Source: Shewanella psychromarinicola (GTDB lineage: Bacteria; Pseudomonadota; Gammaproteobacteria; Enterobacterales; Shewanellaceae). Taken from it: a DNA stretch of 64,000 bases. The notes under the pieces are model-generated. The model saw only the letters and a program-made list of their open reading frames with translations. It searched no databases and had not been told where the DNA came from. Each line of letters starts with the position of its first letter. The first letter of the stretch is position 1. The stretch lies in contig NZ_CP034073.1 of NCBI RefSeq assembly GCF_003855155.1, positions 3,286,001 to 3,350,000 of the forward strand. Reading direction: 5' to 3'. The translations under genes were made by a program, and so were the position numbers. Positions 1 to 7,215 of this stretch are shown one piece after another.

Positions 1-563
1 GCTTTGATTGTGGCCTCTGACACCCCAAAATCATAGGCAATTTGTTTGTTGAGTAATCCTTCAGCAAACATCTGTAACACCCGATATTGTTGTGGAGTTA
101 AATCAGACAATCGGTTGGCCATTTTGTCAGTCGGATCATCAGAAACGGGGATAATTTGAGTGCCTTTGGGTAACCAGATATCACCATATAACACTGCATT
201 TAACGCTTCAGTCAATGACTCCATCGAAGCCGACTTAGGGATAAATCCACTACTGCCATAATGTACTGATCGGCTTATGGTATTGATGTCTTCATGGGCA
301 GAGATCACCACCACGGGGATATCAGGATAATGCGTTCTAAGGTGGATAAGTGTTGAGTAACCGTGTGAACCCGGCATTTGTAGGTCAAGTAAGATTAAGT
401 CAAATGGCTTCTCTTTTTCATCAAGAACCCTTTGTAATGCTTCGGCACTATCAGCCTCAAACCATTGCGTTTGTTCAAATGTATTACTCAATGCTAGCCT
501 TAAGGCATTACGGAATAATGGATGGTCATCTGCAATGATGATGTTTAAATTTTCGAGCTTCAT
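1..563 (-). CDS. NarL/LuxR-type response regulator, C-terminus cut by window edge
   Basis: Two-component response regulator that should control transcription after phosphorylation by a partner histidine kinase. The gene reads leftward from ATG at 561-563 and runs off the window. The receiver domain fills roughly residues 1-120: the acidic pair is in IIADDHP, the phospho-acceptor Asp is in LILLDLQMPG, the switch Ser is in VVISAHED and the conserved Lys is in FIPKSAS. The last visible part is the beginning of a LuxR-type helix-turn-helix (LTPQQYRVLQMFAEGL, then NKQIAYDFGVSEATIK). Its target genes and kinase are not visible. The 120 bp upstream hold an A/T-rich promoter region and then the IS605-type element. 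Confidence 0.9.
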   Translation of the reverse strand, partial: MKLENLNIIIADDHPLFRNALRLALSNTFEQTQWFEADSAEALQRVLDEKEKPFDLILLDLQMPGSHGYSTLIHLRTHYPDIPVVVISAHEDINTISRSVHYGSSGFIPKSASMESLTEALNAVLYGDIWLPKGTQIIPVSDDPTDKMANRLSDLTPQQYRVLQMFAEGLLNKQIAYDFGVSEATIK

Positions 564-687
564 GGCATTTTTTATTCTATGTTGCACGCGAAGATAACTC
601 AATGTAACAGAAAAGTAATCGAGTATTCTATTGCTTTATGTCACATTGTGGTTTTTTTTTGAATAAAAACAGTACAAAGGTGAATTA

Positions 688-719
688 CCCCGCGACTTCG
701 CTTCGCTCTGATCACGGGG
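688..719. repeat. Subterminal hairpin, tnpB-side end of the IS605-type element
   Basis: Imperfect palindrome starting CCCCGCGAC and ending GATCACGGGG, 24 bp beyond the tnpB stop codon. It is nearly identical to the hairpin at 2416-2448 and lies in the same orientation. In the family such hairpins are recognised by TnpA, and on the tnpB side they also form the 3' structure of the omega RNA. Confidence 0.85.
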
Positions 720-800
720 CTTCTGCAATCTAGCTTTTAACGACTAAGCTGCTTCTTTTTTCTCAGTTTCCACACCAAACTTTGATAGCTCAAAGACTTT
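688..800 (-). ncRNA. Candidate omega RNA overlapping the 3' end of tnpB
   Basis: TnpB nucleases of IS200/IS605 elements work with an RNA that covers the 3' end of tnpB and the adjacent element end, and whose guide is the first flanking chromosomal bases. Here the 3' end of tnpB is followed within 25 bp by the conserved hairpin (688-719). The scaffold would therefore read leftward to about 680, with the guide just left of that. The extent and the presence of a transcript are inferred from family knowledge; only the hairpin and the gene position are seen. Confidence 0.35.
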
Positions 801-1970
801 CGTTTTAATCGATGTTTTCTGCTGAAATTTGGGGGTTACCCTGGCGACTATCCCAGTCGCCATTAAATCATTTTCGCCTGTGTTCTCGATAGACTTAGCT
901 GCCGCTAAATCTCTGCACTGGACTAAACCGCAGCTTTCGCAGGCAAATTCTCGCACGATAAGGCCAAACTTGTGCGGGTGTTTGCATTGATAACAAATGC
1001 CTGTCGATTTCACAAACCGACCAATTTCATGGTAAATACCGCCATTCAATTCAACTTTGTATTTAGTCAGCGAAGTGATCATACCCATCACGTTATCGTT
1101 CACCATATGGCCGTTAAATTGCTGCATACCTTTCACGTTTAAATCCTCAAACACTATGATATCACTGGTCTTGGCTATCGAACATGATACTTCGTGAGCG
1201 AACGCTAGGCGTTGGCGTGAGATTTTTCCGTGAAGTGTATTTAAGCGGGATTTGGTTTTATGCCAGCGACTAGAGCCCTTTTCCCTTCGGCTCAACTGGA
1301 CTTGAATTTGCTTTAGCTTTGTTGATGAACGTTTAAGAGCTTTTGGGTTTTTAACGTACCAACCGTTCGAACCTACAACCGTATGCTGACTGTTAATGTC
1401 GTAGCCTACAATTGAATGCAAGACCCGCTTCGCGGTCTTGCATTCAACCTCTTGGGTGATCGATACATTCCATTTACCATGTGATAGTTGGACAGTAACA
1501 GTCTTGATTTCACTGACTAATTTACGGTGTAAAACAATCGGTACTTTGCCAATTTTCGGAATGCTGACCGCACCATTTTCGATGCGGATACAGTTCGAGT
1601 TATTTACACACCTAAAACTGTCATTGTGCAGTTTTTTCTGTTTGAAGCTGACTTTAAACGTCGGGAATTTTTGCAACCGACTCTTAGAAAAAGAGTTTTT
1701 CAAAGCCGTATCCAGATCCCTTGCCACTTGCTGTGCAGCCGCAGAATCAAAGGATTTTAACCAAGAGAACTCTTCGAATACCTTTAACTCTTTAATTAAT
1801 TTTGCCATTTCTGGATAGAACAAAAACGTTTTGTCGTACCTATAACGACGCAGATTTTCTGACAACAACAAATTCCACAACCCACGAGCATATGAGCCAA
1901 ACTCAATGAGTTTGGCTTCCTGTTCTGCTGTCGGTTTGAGCCGAAAGTTGTATCTGAGCGTTTTTTTCAT
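744..1970 (-). CDS. tnpB: TnpB, RNA-guided nuclease of IS605-type element
   Basis: RuvC-type RNA-guided DNA nuclease (ancestor family of Cas12), 408 residues, a normal length. All three RuvC acidic residues can be placed: Asp191 in VGYDINSQ, Glu275 in IVFEDLNVKGM and Asp354 in QCRDLAAAKS. The four-Cys zinc finger sits between the last two (C327-x2-C330 and C344-x2-C347). The N-terminal helix-turn-helix-like segment begins KKTLRYNFRLKPTAEQE. No frameshift or internal stop is seen, so the protein is probably active even though the partner tnpA is broken. A strong 14-bp stem hairpin (1412-1447) lies inside the coding region just before Asp191. Confidence 0.92.
   Translation of the reverse strand: MKKTLRYNFRLKPTAEQEAKLIEFGSYARGLWNLLLSENLRRYRYDKTFLFYPEMAKLIKELKVFEEFSWLKSFDSAAAQQVARDLDTALKNSFSKSRLQKFPTFKVSFKQKKLHNDSFRCVNNSNCIRIENGAVSIPKIGKVPIVLHRKLVSEIKTVTVQLSHGKWNVSITQEVECKTAKRVLHSIVGYDINSQHTVVGSNGWYVKNPKALKRSSTKLKQIQVQLSRREKGSSRWHKTKSRLNTLHGKISRQRLAFAHEVSCSIAKTSDIIVFEDLNVKGMQQFNGHMVNDNVMGMITSLTKYKVELNGGIYHEIGRFVKSTGICYQCKHPHKFGLIVREFACESCGLVQCRDLAAAKSIENTGENDLMATGIVARVTPKFQQKTSIKTKVFELSKFGVETEKKEAA
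1412..1447. repeat. Perfect 14-bp inverted repeat inside tnpB
   Basis: TTGAATGCAAGACC and its exact reverse complement flank an 8-base loop CGCTTCGC. It encodes residues around ECKTAKRVLHS, the linker just before the first catalytic Asp of TnpB. The loop sequence recurs in the element's tnpB-side end hairpin. Confidence 0.85.
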
Positions 1971-2007
1971 ATACTGTATAGACTACTGTGTAGTTTGAGA
2001 TAGTCAA

Positions 2008-2469
2008 GTGGAATACCAAACCAATTCACACTGTAAGTATCTCATTGTGCTGCACTTAATACTGGTTGTTAAATATCGAAAGCAACTACTACATGGTGAA
2101 GTTGGCGAGTTTATGAAGAGAGCTGTTCTAGATATTTCGCAGAAGTCTGACTTTTCAGTTGAAGAGATCGAAATAGACAGGGGTCACATACACATTCTTT
2201 TGAGGATTTCGCCAAGATATGCTGTTGGGCAGCATGTTAGAAGAATTAAGCAGCAAACCAACAGATTAATTTGGAGTAGATATCCGAACCTTAAAAAGCA
2301 ATTTTGGTTGGAGAATACTTTTTGGTCTGATGGATATTTTGCTTGCTCAGTCGGCAATGCCTCCGCTGATACAATCGAAAATATATTCAAGAGCAAGCTT
2401 AGTTTATCGATTCATCCCCGCGACTTTCGCTACGCTCGGATCACGGGGTTTTCTCGACAGATTAGATAA
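2008..2469 (+). pseudogene. tnpA: Y1 transposase tnpA, frameshifted before the catalytic tyrosine
   Basis: IS200/IS605 single-strand transposase. GTG start at 2008. The N-terminus (residues 8-30) and the HUH motif (His60 and His62 in GHIHILL) are intact, as is the WSDGYFACSVG segment. The helix that should carry the nucleophilic tyrosine reads DTIENIFKSKL instead of the family form xTIxxYIExQ. Adding one T after position 2382 restores ENYIQEQA followed by a TAG at 2400-2402, a normal end for this family. The present reading frame instead runs about 22 codons further into the end hairpin and stops at 2467-2469. A one-base deletion has therefore removed the catalytic tyrosine. Confidence 0.85.
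2416..2448. repeat. Subterminal hairpin, tnpA-side end of the IS605-type element
   Basis: Imperfect palindrome beginning CCCCGCGAC and ending GATCACGGGG, matching the hairpin at 688-719 with a few substitutions in the loop. It should lie just downstream of tnpA, but the frameshifted tnpA reads through it. Confidence 0.85.
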
Positions 2470-2528
2470 ATTTTAGTTGAATGAATAAAATAAAAATGCA
2501 GCCATTAGGCTGCATTAGAAAGGGCATA

Positions 2529-2966
2529 TTAATTGTGCGGCCACACTTGGGTTGGGTTTCTGTTTTCATCTACCGCAACAAAAGTAAACACTCCGCGTAT
2601 CGCATGTTCACGATGATCCTTGTACATGTCTTCGACATAAATATTCACTTCAACTTTAAGTGATGTATTACCAACATGGATAACATTTGCAATCAGCTCA
2701 GCCAAGCTGCCAGCGGGTATCGCTTTTTTAAAATCGATACGATCAGAACTGACGGTAACTAAAGTTTTACGACAAAAACGGGTGGCGGCGATAAAAGCCG
2801 TTTCATCCATCCAAGCTAAAGCATCGCCACCAAATAAGGTGTTATGGTGATTGGTATTAGAGGGAAAAATAGCCTTTATAACGCGCGCTTCTGATTGAGC
2901 AATCCGTGCTGCAATATCATCAGGGAAATCGGTTTGGGTTTGTGCGGGGTTTTGAGTAAGGGACAT
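2529..2966 (-). CDS. Hotdog-fold acyl-CoA thioesterase
   Basis: Cytosolic acyl-CoA thioesterase of the BACH/YciA-like hotdog family, hydrolysing acyl-CoA to free acid and CoA. The start at 2966 (MSLTQNPAQT) gives 145 residues; a longer reading to 3056 would add a 30-residue extension unlike the family. The core begins EARVIKAIFPSNTNHHNTLFG, and the family signature follows: the Asn-Thr-Leu-Phe-Gly-Gly turn and the helix with DALAWMDETA around residues 40-55, then VTVSSDRIDFKKAIPAG and VEVNIYVED. The natural substrate chain length cannot be read from the sequence. It stands alone; the next leftward gene upstream ends at 3193. Confidence 0.85.
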   Translation of the reverse strand: MSLTQNPAQTQTDFPDDIAARIAQSEARVIKAIFPSNTNHHNTLFGGDALAWMDETAFIAATRFCRKTLVTVSSDRIDFKKAIPAGSLAELIANVIHVGNTSLKVEVNIYVEDMYKDHREHAIRGVFTFVAVDENRNPTQVWPHN

Positions 2967-3192
2967 ACAACTACCTAATGTTATGCAGATTAACAAAGAT
3001 TTAAGCGAAAAAAGCGGCGCATTATACTGTATTGCGTTTAGCCATGTCGATGTCACTGTGCCAATTGAGCTTAATAGAGCCCGTTTATTAGCCCTTCAGT
3101 GACCTGGCCACCGCATGATTGGCACTGCAGGTGACATGGCTTAGTCTTTAGTCTTTAGTATTTTGTATTAGTATTGACCTTACATTTGCCCA

Positions 3193-3732
3193 TTAATAAC
3201 GCAGTAAAACACAGGAGACCATTTGTTTATTTTGATTGAGCGTCACAATATACAGACGATCAAACTCATTCGCATCATCGATCGGACGTTGTTTTTCTGC
3301 GCTGAGTCGTTCAACTAAATCTGTCGACGTATTACTGTGACCAACCACTAAAATATTTCCTTGTTGAGTTAATAGTTGTTGAGTGAATACGGCCATATCG
3401 CGAGGGTCATAAACACTCAGATTGAGTTGCTGATCTTGGCTGACGGCAGTCGCAGTTTCACGGGTACGATTATAGTCAGTGGTGAACACCTTAGTTAGCG
3501 GTGTACTGGATAACACCTTCGCTAGGCGTAACGCCCGTAATTGACCTTGTGCGGACAAACTCGGATCTTTACCATCCAGTTTTTCAGCATGTCTGACAAT
3601 AAAAATAACTTGATGGTTTTTTGGGGGAGTGGCGGGATGAGTAAGTTCAACCGATGCGGGAGCATTCGCCATTAATGGAGCACACATTAGGCTCATTAAA
3701 CCGATTAGAAAAGAGGTGAATAATTGCTTCAT
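3193..3732 (-). CDS. Secreted histidine phosphatase (SixA/phosphoglycerate mutase-like)
   Basis: A 179-residue histidine phosphatase superfamily protein. Residues 1-23 form a signal peptide ending ...APLMANA, so it should act in the periplasm or outside. The catalytic RHxE motif is in FIVRHAEKLDGKDPSLSAQG, the second conserved Arg is in DYNRTRETA and the second catalytic His is in ILVVGHSNTSTDLVERL. The substrate is unknown; the superfamily includes sugar, phytate and protein phosphatases. The gene starts 4 bp after the SIMPL gene stop, so the two are probably one transcript. Confidence 0.85.
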   Translation of the reverse strand: MKQLFTSFLIGLMSLMCAPLMANAPASVELTHPATPPKNHQVIFIVRHAEKLDGKDPSLSAQGQLRALRLAKVLSSTPLTKVFTTDYNRTRETATAVSQDQQLNLSVYDPRDMAVFTQQLLTQQGNILVVGHSNTSTDLVERLSAEKQRPIDDANEFDRLYIVTLNQNKQMVSCVLLRY

Positions 3733-3736
3733 GTTG

Positions 3737-4453
3737 TTAATCCGCTAAATAATATTCGATGGTTGATACTACGCGTACCTGTTTAATATAAGGCGTGTTT
3801 TTATCACGATTACTGATACTGAATTGCCCCTGAGTGGCTTTCTTAATTTTACCTAATCGACTTTGCGAGTCGGAAGCAAATTTTTTGGCGACTGAACGCG
3901 CATTGGTTGTCGACTCTTCAATCATTTTGGGTTTAACGTCATTTAATCGGCTAAAAATATATTCAACTTGGGCATCATAGTTATTTTGAGAAAAGACAAT
4001 ACCCATTTTACCCAGTTCAGTTAATTTGGGCATCACAGCGCGTACTTTTTCGATGTCGTTAGAATAGACTGTAATCGTTTGTGACCCCGTGTAGCGTAAT
4101 TCTATCGGTTGATTTCCACCATATTGTTGCGCCAACTTATCGGTAATCGTGGGCGCGGTGAGCGTAACTTCTTTTGGGGCAACATTTAGCTCGGCTAGAA
4201 AGCTAACGACTTGGTTGCTTTGGGCTTCAAGCTGTTTGTAGAGTTCATCGAGATTATTATTGGCCGCAGTAAATTGAATAGGCCAAATGACGATGTCGGC
4301 AGGATATTCATTTTCTGCTAAGCCTTTTACCGTGACACTTCGATCGAGTAACTTATATTCAATAATAGCTTGTTTAAGTAATACGCCTAGTGTGCCGAGA
4401 CCCAGCGCAATCAATATGCCAAAAATAGCAGCACTACGAGACGAACTTTGCAT
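3737..4453 (-). CDS. SIMPL-domain (DUF541) membrane-anchored protein
   Basis: A 238-residue protein of the SIMPL/DUF541 family. One N-terminal membrane segment (about residues 7-27, AAIFGILIALGLGTLGVLL) is followed by the SIMPL domain beginning DRSVTVKGLAENEYPADIVIW and running to about residue 235. The start at 4453 is chosen because AAGGATG lies 7 bases upstream; an upstream ATG at 4492 lacks this. SIMPL proteins are periplasmic or envelope-facing and mostly of unknown function; some affect membrane stress or signalling. The histidine phosphatase gene follows 4 bp later. Confidence 0.82.
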   Translation of the reverse strand: MQSSSRSAAIFGILIALGLGTLGVLLKQAIIEYKLLDRSVTVKGLAENEYPADIVIWPIQFTAANNNLDELYKQLEAQSNQVVSFLAELNVAPKEVTLTAPTITDKLAQQYGGNQPIELRYTGSQTITVYSNDIEKVRAVMPKLTELGKMGIVFSQNNYDAQVEYIFSRLNDVKPKMIEESTTNARSVAKKFASDSQSRLGKIKKATQGQFSISNRDKNTPYIKQVRVVSTIEYYLAD

Positions 4454-4842
4454 AACAACATCCTTATGGGGGAGTGTGTGGAATGATGACATTGGTTTTT
4501 TAGCTAACGCGATTATCTGTTAATAATTGTCCACGGTTATTAAACATCATTATTTACGTTAAAGATAAGCGTTATCGACAATATTAAGCCTCCAAATTAA
4601 TGACAATCATAATCGAATATGTGCTGAATGTTGGTTTTATGGATTATTTTTAATCCTAGTGTTAGCAAATGCAACCTTCAGTCGGTCACTCAGTGGCGTG
4701 GCTTGAGTGAATTAATCCGTTACGCTCGAGCATACAATAGGAGGTTCAGCAATGCGTTGCGTACATTATCCTTGCGTCACTTGTCACTTGTCACTTATCC
4801 CTTCTGAGGACGTTATTGATCGTAATAAATTGAATTAATTAT
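4454..4842. other. Gene-free stretch upstream of the SIMPL gene
   Basis: About 390 bp with no credible gene on either strand. It should hold the promoter of the SIMPL gene. A short direct repeat of TTGTCAC is seen at about 4779-4796. The right border is the leftward terminator at 4843-4872. Confidence 0.5.
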
Positions 4843-4872
4843 ATAAAAATGCCAACCATAAATGGCTGGCAT
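4843..4872 (-). terminator. Rho-independent terminator, probably the displaced aroH terminator
   Basis: An 11-bp stem with one mismatch (ATGCCAACCAT paired with ATGGCTGGCAT). On the minus strand it is followed by TTTTTATAT. Only leftward transcription gives a U-tract. The nearest leftward gene upstream is aroH, whose stop codon is now about 1.1 kb away because the IS1595 element lies between; without the insertion the distance would be about 110 bp. Confidence 0.7.
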
Positions 4873-4887
4873 TAGGAAACGACTATA

Positions 4888-4895
4888 TAAAGTAT
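4888..4895. repeat. Left target-site duplication of the IS1595-family element
   Basis: TAAAGTAT directly left of the element, identical to 5870-5877 on the right. Eight base pairs is the usual duplication for IS1595-family insertions. Confidence 0.92.
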
Positions 4896-5869
4896 CATGC
4901 CTATGCATCTGAGTCAGTTTTGGCCTATTCTTATAGTATAAATCAAGACTAGAAGTGAGATTTGCTATGAAAATGCCTGAAACGAGTTTTTTTGAATGGC
5001 AACGTCAATTCAGCGCTGAAATTGATTGCTTAAATCACATTAAGAAAATGAGATGGCCTAATGGTTTTGTTTGCCCTAGATGCTCTTGTGAGCATGCCTA
5101 TGAGCTTACAACCCGCAATGTATATGAATGCAGTCAATGTCATAAACAAACATCGGTCACAGCAGACACATTATTCCACGGTAGCCGTATTCCTATCACT
5201 AAGTGGTTTTGGGCAATCTACTTTTTAGGCTCAGATAAAGGCAGTATTTCAGCATTAAGATTGAGCAAGCACATTGAAGTTAATTGGCGAACGGCACGTT
5301 TGATATTAAGTAAGCTGAGAACGGCTATGGGCCATAGAGACAGCTTATATAGACTGTCAGGCGTTATTGAAATTGATGATGCGTTAGTGGGTGGCAGAAG
5401 GAAGGGCAAGCGTGGACGTGGAGCAGAAGGTAAAACACCTGTTTTAGTTGCCGTTGAAAGCAAAGGAAAAAGAGCTGGATTTATTGCTATGCAGGCTGTG
5501 AATAGCGTTTGCCATGATAGTGTTGAAAAGTTCGTTGCCAAACACTTAACGAGACAGCAAAAAGTGCATACAGACGGCTTACCTGCGTTGAACATTATAG
5601 ATAAGACTCAACAACATGAAGCGAGGGTTACCCCCAGTGAGCTTGTTGATGAATGGCTGCCTTGGGTTCATATTGCCATTGGTAACTTAAAGGCATTTTT
5701 ACTTGGGACATTTCATGGTGTTTCAGGAAAGTACCTACAAGAATACCTGAGCGAGTTCTGTTATCGGTTCAATCGTAGACAAATGGAAAGAGAAATACCT
5801 AACAGATTGTTAAATTTGGCAATAATTCACACGCCAATACATTCTTACTGAGCCAACTGCATAGGCATG
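4896..5869 (+). mobile_element. IS1595-family insertion sequence, complete
   Basis: A 974-bp element with terminal inverted repeats beginning CATGCCTATGCA at both ends (4896-4907 and, inverted, 5858-5869) and continuing with partial matches up to CTCAG. It is flanked by perfect 8-bp direct repeats TAAAGTAT. It carries one transposase gene on the plus strand. Intact ends, intact gene and a perfect target duplication suggest a recent insertion. It sits between the DAHP synthase gene and its probable terminator. Confidence 0.95.
4967..5851 (+). CDS. IS1595-family transposase
   Basis: A 294-residue DDE-type transposase. ATG at 4967 is preferred over GTG at 4955 because AGAAGTGAG lies just upstream of it. 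An N-terminal zinc ribbon (CPRC ... CSQC, about residues 37-66) precedes the ISXO2-like catalytic domain: first Asp in VIEIDDALVGGRRKGKRG, second Asp in VHTDGLPAL, then the conserved VHIAIGNLKAFLLGTFHGV stretch and a C-terminal EFCYRFNRR. The length and motifs are complete, so the enzyme is probably functional. Confidence 0.93.
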   Translation: MKMPETSFFEWQRQFSAEIDCLNHIKKMRWPNGFVCPRCSCEHAYELTTRNVYECSQCHKQTSVTADTLFHGSRIPITKWFWAIYFLGSDKGSISALRLSKHIEVNWRTARLILSKLRTAMGHRDSLYRLSGVIEIDDALVGGRRKGKRGRGAEGKTPVLVAVESKGKRAGFIAMQAVNSVCHDSVEKFVAKHLTRQQKVHTDGLPALNIIDKTQQHEARVTPSELVDEWLPWVHIAIGNLKAFLLGTFHGVSGKYLQEYLSEFCYRFNRRQMEREIPNRLLNLAIIHTPIHSY

Positions 5870-5877
5870 TAAAGTAT
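5870..5877. repeat. Right target-site duplication of the IS1595-family element
   Basis: TAAAGTAT, identical to 4888-4895. Confidence 0.92.
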
Positions 5878-5956
5878 TGATAATAGTATAGCCGTTATAC
5901 AAAGAGGATCGTAATTGGCTTTTTATTGTGTTCGTCACTAGCCTGTGACGTGACCG

Positions 5957-7021
5957 CTATTTTGCCAGTAAGGCTTTACGTTCTTTCGACGCTTGGGCTA
6001 AATCGCGTAACAGCTTTTCAGAATCGGCCCAATGTAAACAGGCATCGGTAATACTTTGTCCGTAAACTAATGGTTGGCCTTTAACCACTTTCTGGTTGCC
6101 CTCAATCATAAAGCTTTCAGCCATGATACCGGCTATCGCAGTGCTTCCATTACGCAGTTGCGCCATGATGCTATCGGCAACCTTCAATTGGTTTTGATGT
6201 TGTTTCTCACTGTTACCGTGGCTAAAATCTACCACCATACGTTGAGTCACGCCCACTTGCTCTAATTGAGCGCGAGCTACTTCAATATCTTCTGCACTAT
6301 AGTTAGGTGTTTTACCACCCCGTAAAATAATGTGGCCAAATGGATTGCCATGAGTACGGTAAACTGCCATCGCACCATCTTTATCCGGAGAATAAAAAAT
6401 GTGTGGCGCTTGAGCAGCGCGCACCGCATCAACAGCGATATTAATGTTACCGTCAGTACCATTTTTAAAGCCGACTGGGCATGATAGCGCTGAAGCCATT
6501 TCACGGTGAATTTGGCTTTCAGTGGTACGAGCCCCAATAGCACCCCAGGTAATAAGATCTGCAATGTATTGACCGTTAACCATGTCTAAAAACTCCGTAG
6601 CGATAGGGAGTTTTAATTCGGTAATCTGTTGCAGCAGTTCACGTGCGATGCGTAAGCCTTTATTTGGGCTAAAGCTGCCGTCTAAGTCTGGATCTGAAAT
6701 TAAGCCTTTCCAGCCCACAATAGTTCGTGGTTTTTCAAAGTAGACTCGCATTACAATGCACAAATCATCTTTTAGCTCATGGTGTAATGCGGATAAGCGC
6801 TCTGCATATTCGAGTGCTGCTTTAGTGTCATGGATTGAGCAAGGGCCAATAATCACCAATAAGCGTTGATCTTCGCCTGCAATAATCGCTTCAACTTCTC
6901 GGCGCTGGGCAACAAGATAGTCAGCAGCATCTTGAGTCAAAGGGTATTCTGATGCCAGCTGCGCGGGTGAAATGACTTTGCTTAAAAGGGTAGTTCGTAG
7001 TTCATCTGTTTTAATTGTCAT
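5957..7021 (-). CDS. aroH: 3-deoxy-7-phosphoheptulonate (DAHP) synthase, AroH-like
   Basis: First enzyme of the shikimate pathway: condenses phosphoenolpyruvate and erythrose 4-phosphate. 354 residues, class I, full length. Key stretches are LLVIIGPCSIHDTKAA (metal-binding Cys), MRVYFEKPRTIVGWKG, WGAIGARTTESQIHREMAS, CPVGFKNGTDGN and VVDFSHGNSEKQH. Compared from memory with the E. coli isozymes, stretches such as ATEFLDMVNGQYIADLITWG and IAGIMAESFMIEGNQK follow AroH (tryptophan-sensitive) more closely than AroG; the feedback effector is inference. A TATAAT box reads leftward at 7070-7075. The IS1595 insertion begins 88 bp past the stop codon and separates the gene from its likely terminator. 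Confidence 0.93.
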   Translation of the reverse strand: MTIKTDELRTTLLSKVISPAQLASEYPLTQDAADYLVAQRREVEAIIAGEDQRLLVIIGPCSIHDTKAALEYAERLSALHHELKDDLCIVMRVYFEKPRTIVGWKGLISDPDLDGSFSPNKGLRIARELLQQITELKLPIATEFLDMVNGQYIADLITWGAIGARTTESQIHREMASALSCPVGFKNGTDGNINIAVDAVRAAQAPHIFYSPDKDGAMAVYRTHGNPFGHIILRGGKTPNYSAEDIEVARAQLEQVGVTQRMVVDFSHGNSEKQHQNQLKVADSIMAQLRNGSTAIAGIMAESFMIEGNQKVVKGQPLVYGQSITDACLHWADSEKLLRDLAQASKERKALLAK

Positions 7022-7150
7022 GCATATTACCGAGAAATCGTGAGATGCATCTGCATCATATTGCCCGAGATTATATACCCAAAGAAGTTCAACATGCGAG
7101 GCTTAGCCTCGGATTCTAGTGGCTAAAAAACAGATTGCCGTAAAAGACTC

Positions 7151-7202
7151 ACCCGAATCAAGCTAGTGAACTCGGGTTTAAAAGCCTTTTTACAGTGCTT
7201 TT
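7151..7202 (-). terminator. Possible weak terminator structures after ppsR
   Basis: Reading leftward from the ppsR stop there are two short inverted repeats: AAAAGC/GCTTTT at 7180-7202 and ACCCGA/TCGGGT at 7151-7177. Neither has a convincing U-tract, so termination is only suggested by position. Confidence 0.3.
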
Positions 7203-7215
7203 TATTGTTTATAAA

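Larger units (their letters stand above)
680..2480. mobile_element. IS605-type insertion sequence with divergent tnpA and tnpB
   Basis: The element carries tnpB leftward and tnpA rightward, diverging from a 37-bp gap. This is the IS605 layout, as opposed to the overlapping IS608 layout. It has no inverted repeats of the DDE kind. Each end carries a subterminal imperfect hairpin with the same sequence in the same orientation (688-719 and 2416-2448), as expected for an element moved as single-stranded DNA by a Y1 transposase. Reading on the minus strand, TTCAAC lies outside the tnpA-side hairpin (about 2475-2480) and TTCAC outside the tnpB-side hairpin (about 680-684); these are the likely cleavage motifs. 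Exact ends are inferred. tnpA is frameshifted, so the copy is probably immobile on its own. Confidence 0.85.

Noticed and set aside
1438..1818. A rightward open frame inside tnpB
   Set aside because: It is antisense to a clear RuvC nuclease with all motifs and shows no recognisable protein features.
2967..3056. A signal-peptide-like extension of the thioesterase
   Set aside because: It would turn a cytosolic acyl-CoA enzyme into an exported one; the internal ATG at 2966 fits the family start.
6277..6564. A 95-residue leftward frame inside the DAHP synthase gene
   Set aside because: It is an alternative frame of a clear, full-length enzyme.
7040..7120. TrpR or TyrR operator upstream of the DAHP synthase gene
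   Set aside because: No match to the CTAGTTAACTAG or TGTAAA-N6-TTTACA forms was found; only a TATAAT box is visible.
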